Shown: positions 7,024 to 7,138 of the stretch, in pieces
Layout: each line of letters starts with the position of its first letter
Position numbering within the stretch: the first letter of the stretch is position 1
Origin: an uncultured Bacteroidales bacterium
Lineage (GTDB): Bacteria; Bacteroidota; Bacteroidia; Bacteroidales; F082
DNA: 7,138 nucleotides
Assembly: GCA_937896895.1 (NCBI GenBank)
Contig: CALBNV010000058.1
Span: forward strand, 1-7,138
Direction: 5' to 3'
The notes under the pieces: generated by a model
Seen by the model: only the letters and a program-made list of their open reading frames with translations
Told to the model about the DNA's origin: nothing
Database searches by the model: none
Position numbers and translations under genes: made by a program

Positions 7024-7138
7024 ATGCAAATAAACGATTTGAGATGCTTTTCTGAAAATTATTTTTCATGTTTCTTTTTTTGTTATCTTTCCTCTAAAAA
7101 AAGCCATTCTTAATCCTGTCAAGTATCACATAATCAAT

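Noticed and set aside
6841..7113. Plus-strand open frame of 90 codons opposite the antitoxin
   Set aside because: It runs through low-complexity Phe/Cys/Leu sequence and lies antisense to the antitoxin, whose ends and TAATG overlap fit much better.
7094..7138. Minus-strand frame open from the window edge, ending YVILDRIKNGFF then TAG
   Set aside because: Only 14 codons are visible, in AT-rich DNA. It could be the end of another gene, but there is too little to call it.

Overview
The window looks like chromosome of a Bacteroidales-type member of the Bacteroidota, probably an uncultured gut or rumen species. Evidence for this: the Bacteroidota sigma -7 motif TAnnTTTG (twice as TATCTTTGC) sits just upstream of genes; most starts have little Shine-Dalgarno sequence; there is an FN3-SUMF1 surface lipoprotein with a Bacteroidota-style Cys-Lys-Lys-Asp export signal; the Tat system consists of tatA plus tatC only; and intergenic heptamer repeats that resemble those of this group are present. 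The genes up to about 6500 are fairly GC-rich, and the last 640 bases are clearly AT-rich.

Layout. (1) 2-1312: 3' part of a gene for a PEGA-repeat protein with a C-terminal beta-barrel-like domain; the start lies outside the window. (2) 1344-2399: a lipoprotein with an FN3-like domain and a SUMF1/FGE-type C-type-lectin-fold domain. Its C-terminal 30 residues look like the variable region of a diversity-generating retroelement (DGR) target. (3) 2400-2891: about 490 bases without a gene, holding a GC-rich structured tract, heptamer repeats, a long perfect hairpin nested in a second inverted repeat, and a promoter. (4) 2892-5307: a same-strand run of a GNAT-like acyltransferase, a CPBP intramembrane protease and a GtrA-like membrane protein. 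(5) 5308-5479: heptamer-repeat spacer plus promoter. (6) 5480-6498: tatA-tatC, overlapping by one base, making a minimal twin-arginine translocase. (7) 6522-6995, minus strand: a YafQ-type toxin with all known catalytic residues, preceded by an antitoxin gene that was found by hand translation and carries an apparent 1-base frameshift. (8) 6996-7138: AT-rich, with a candidate minus-strand promoter for the toxin-antitoxin pair and nothing else firm.

The most interesting signal is the candidate DGR variable region. The residues at the positions that vary in this fold are all encoded by NNC/NNT codons (14 of 14), set between fixed codons in the order GGSW-xxx-A-x-x-CRVS-x-R-xxx-SP-xx-R-xxxx-GFRL. 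This is the expected result of adenine mutagenesis of a template rich in AAC/AAT. No reverse transcriptase or template repeat is in the window, so the element would have to act from elsewhere. The second is the intact YafQ toxin next to a frameshifted antitoxin.
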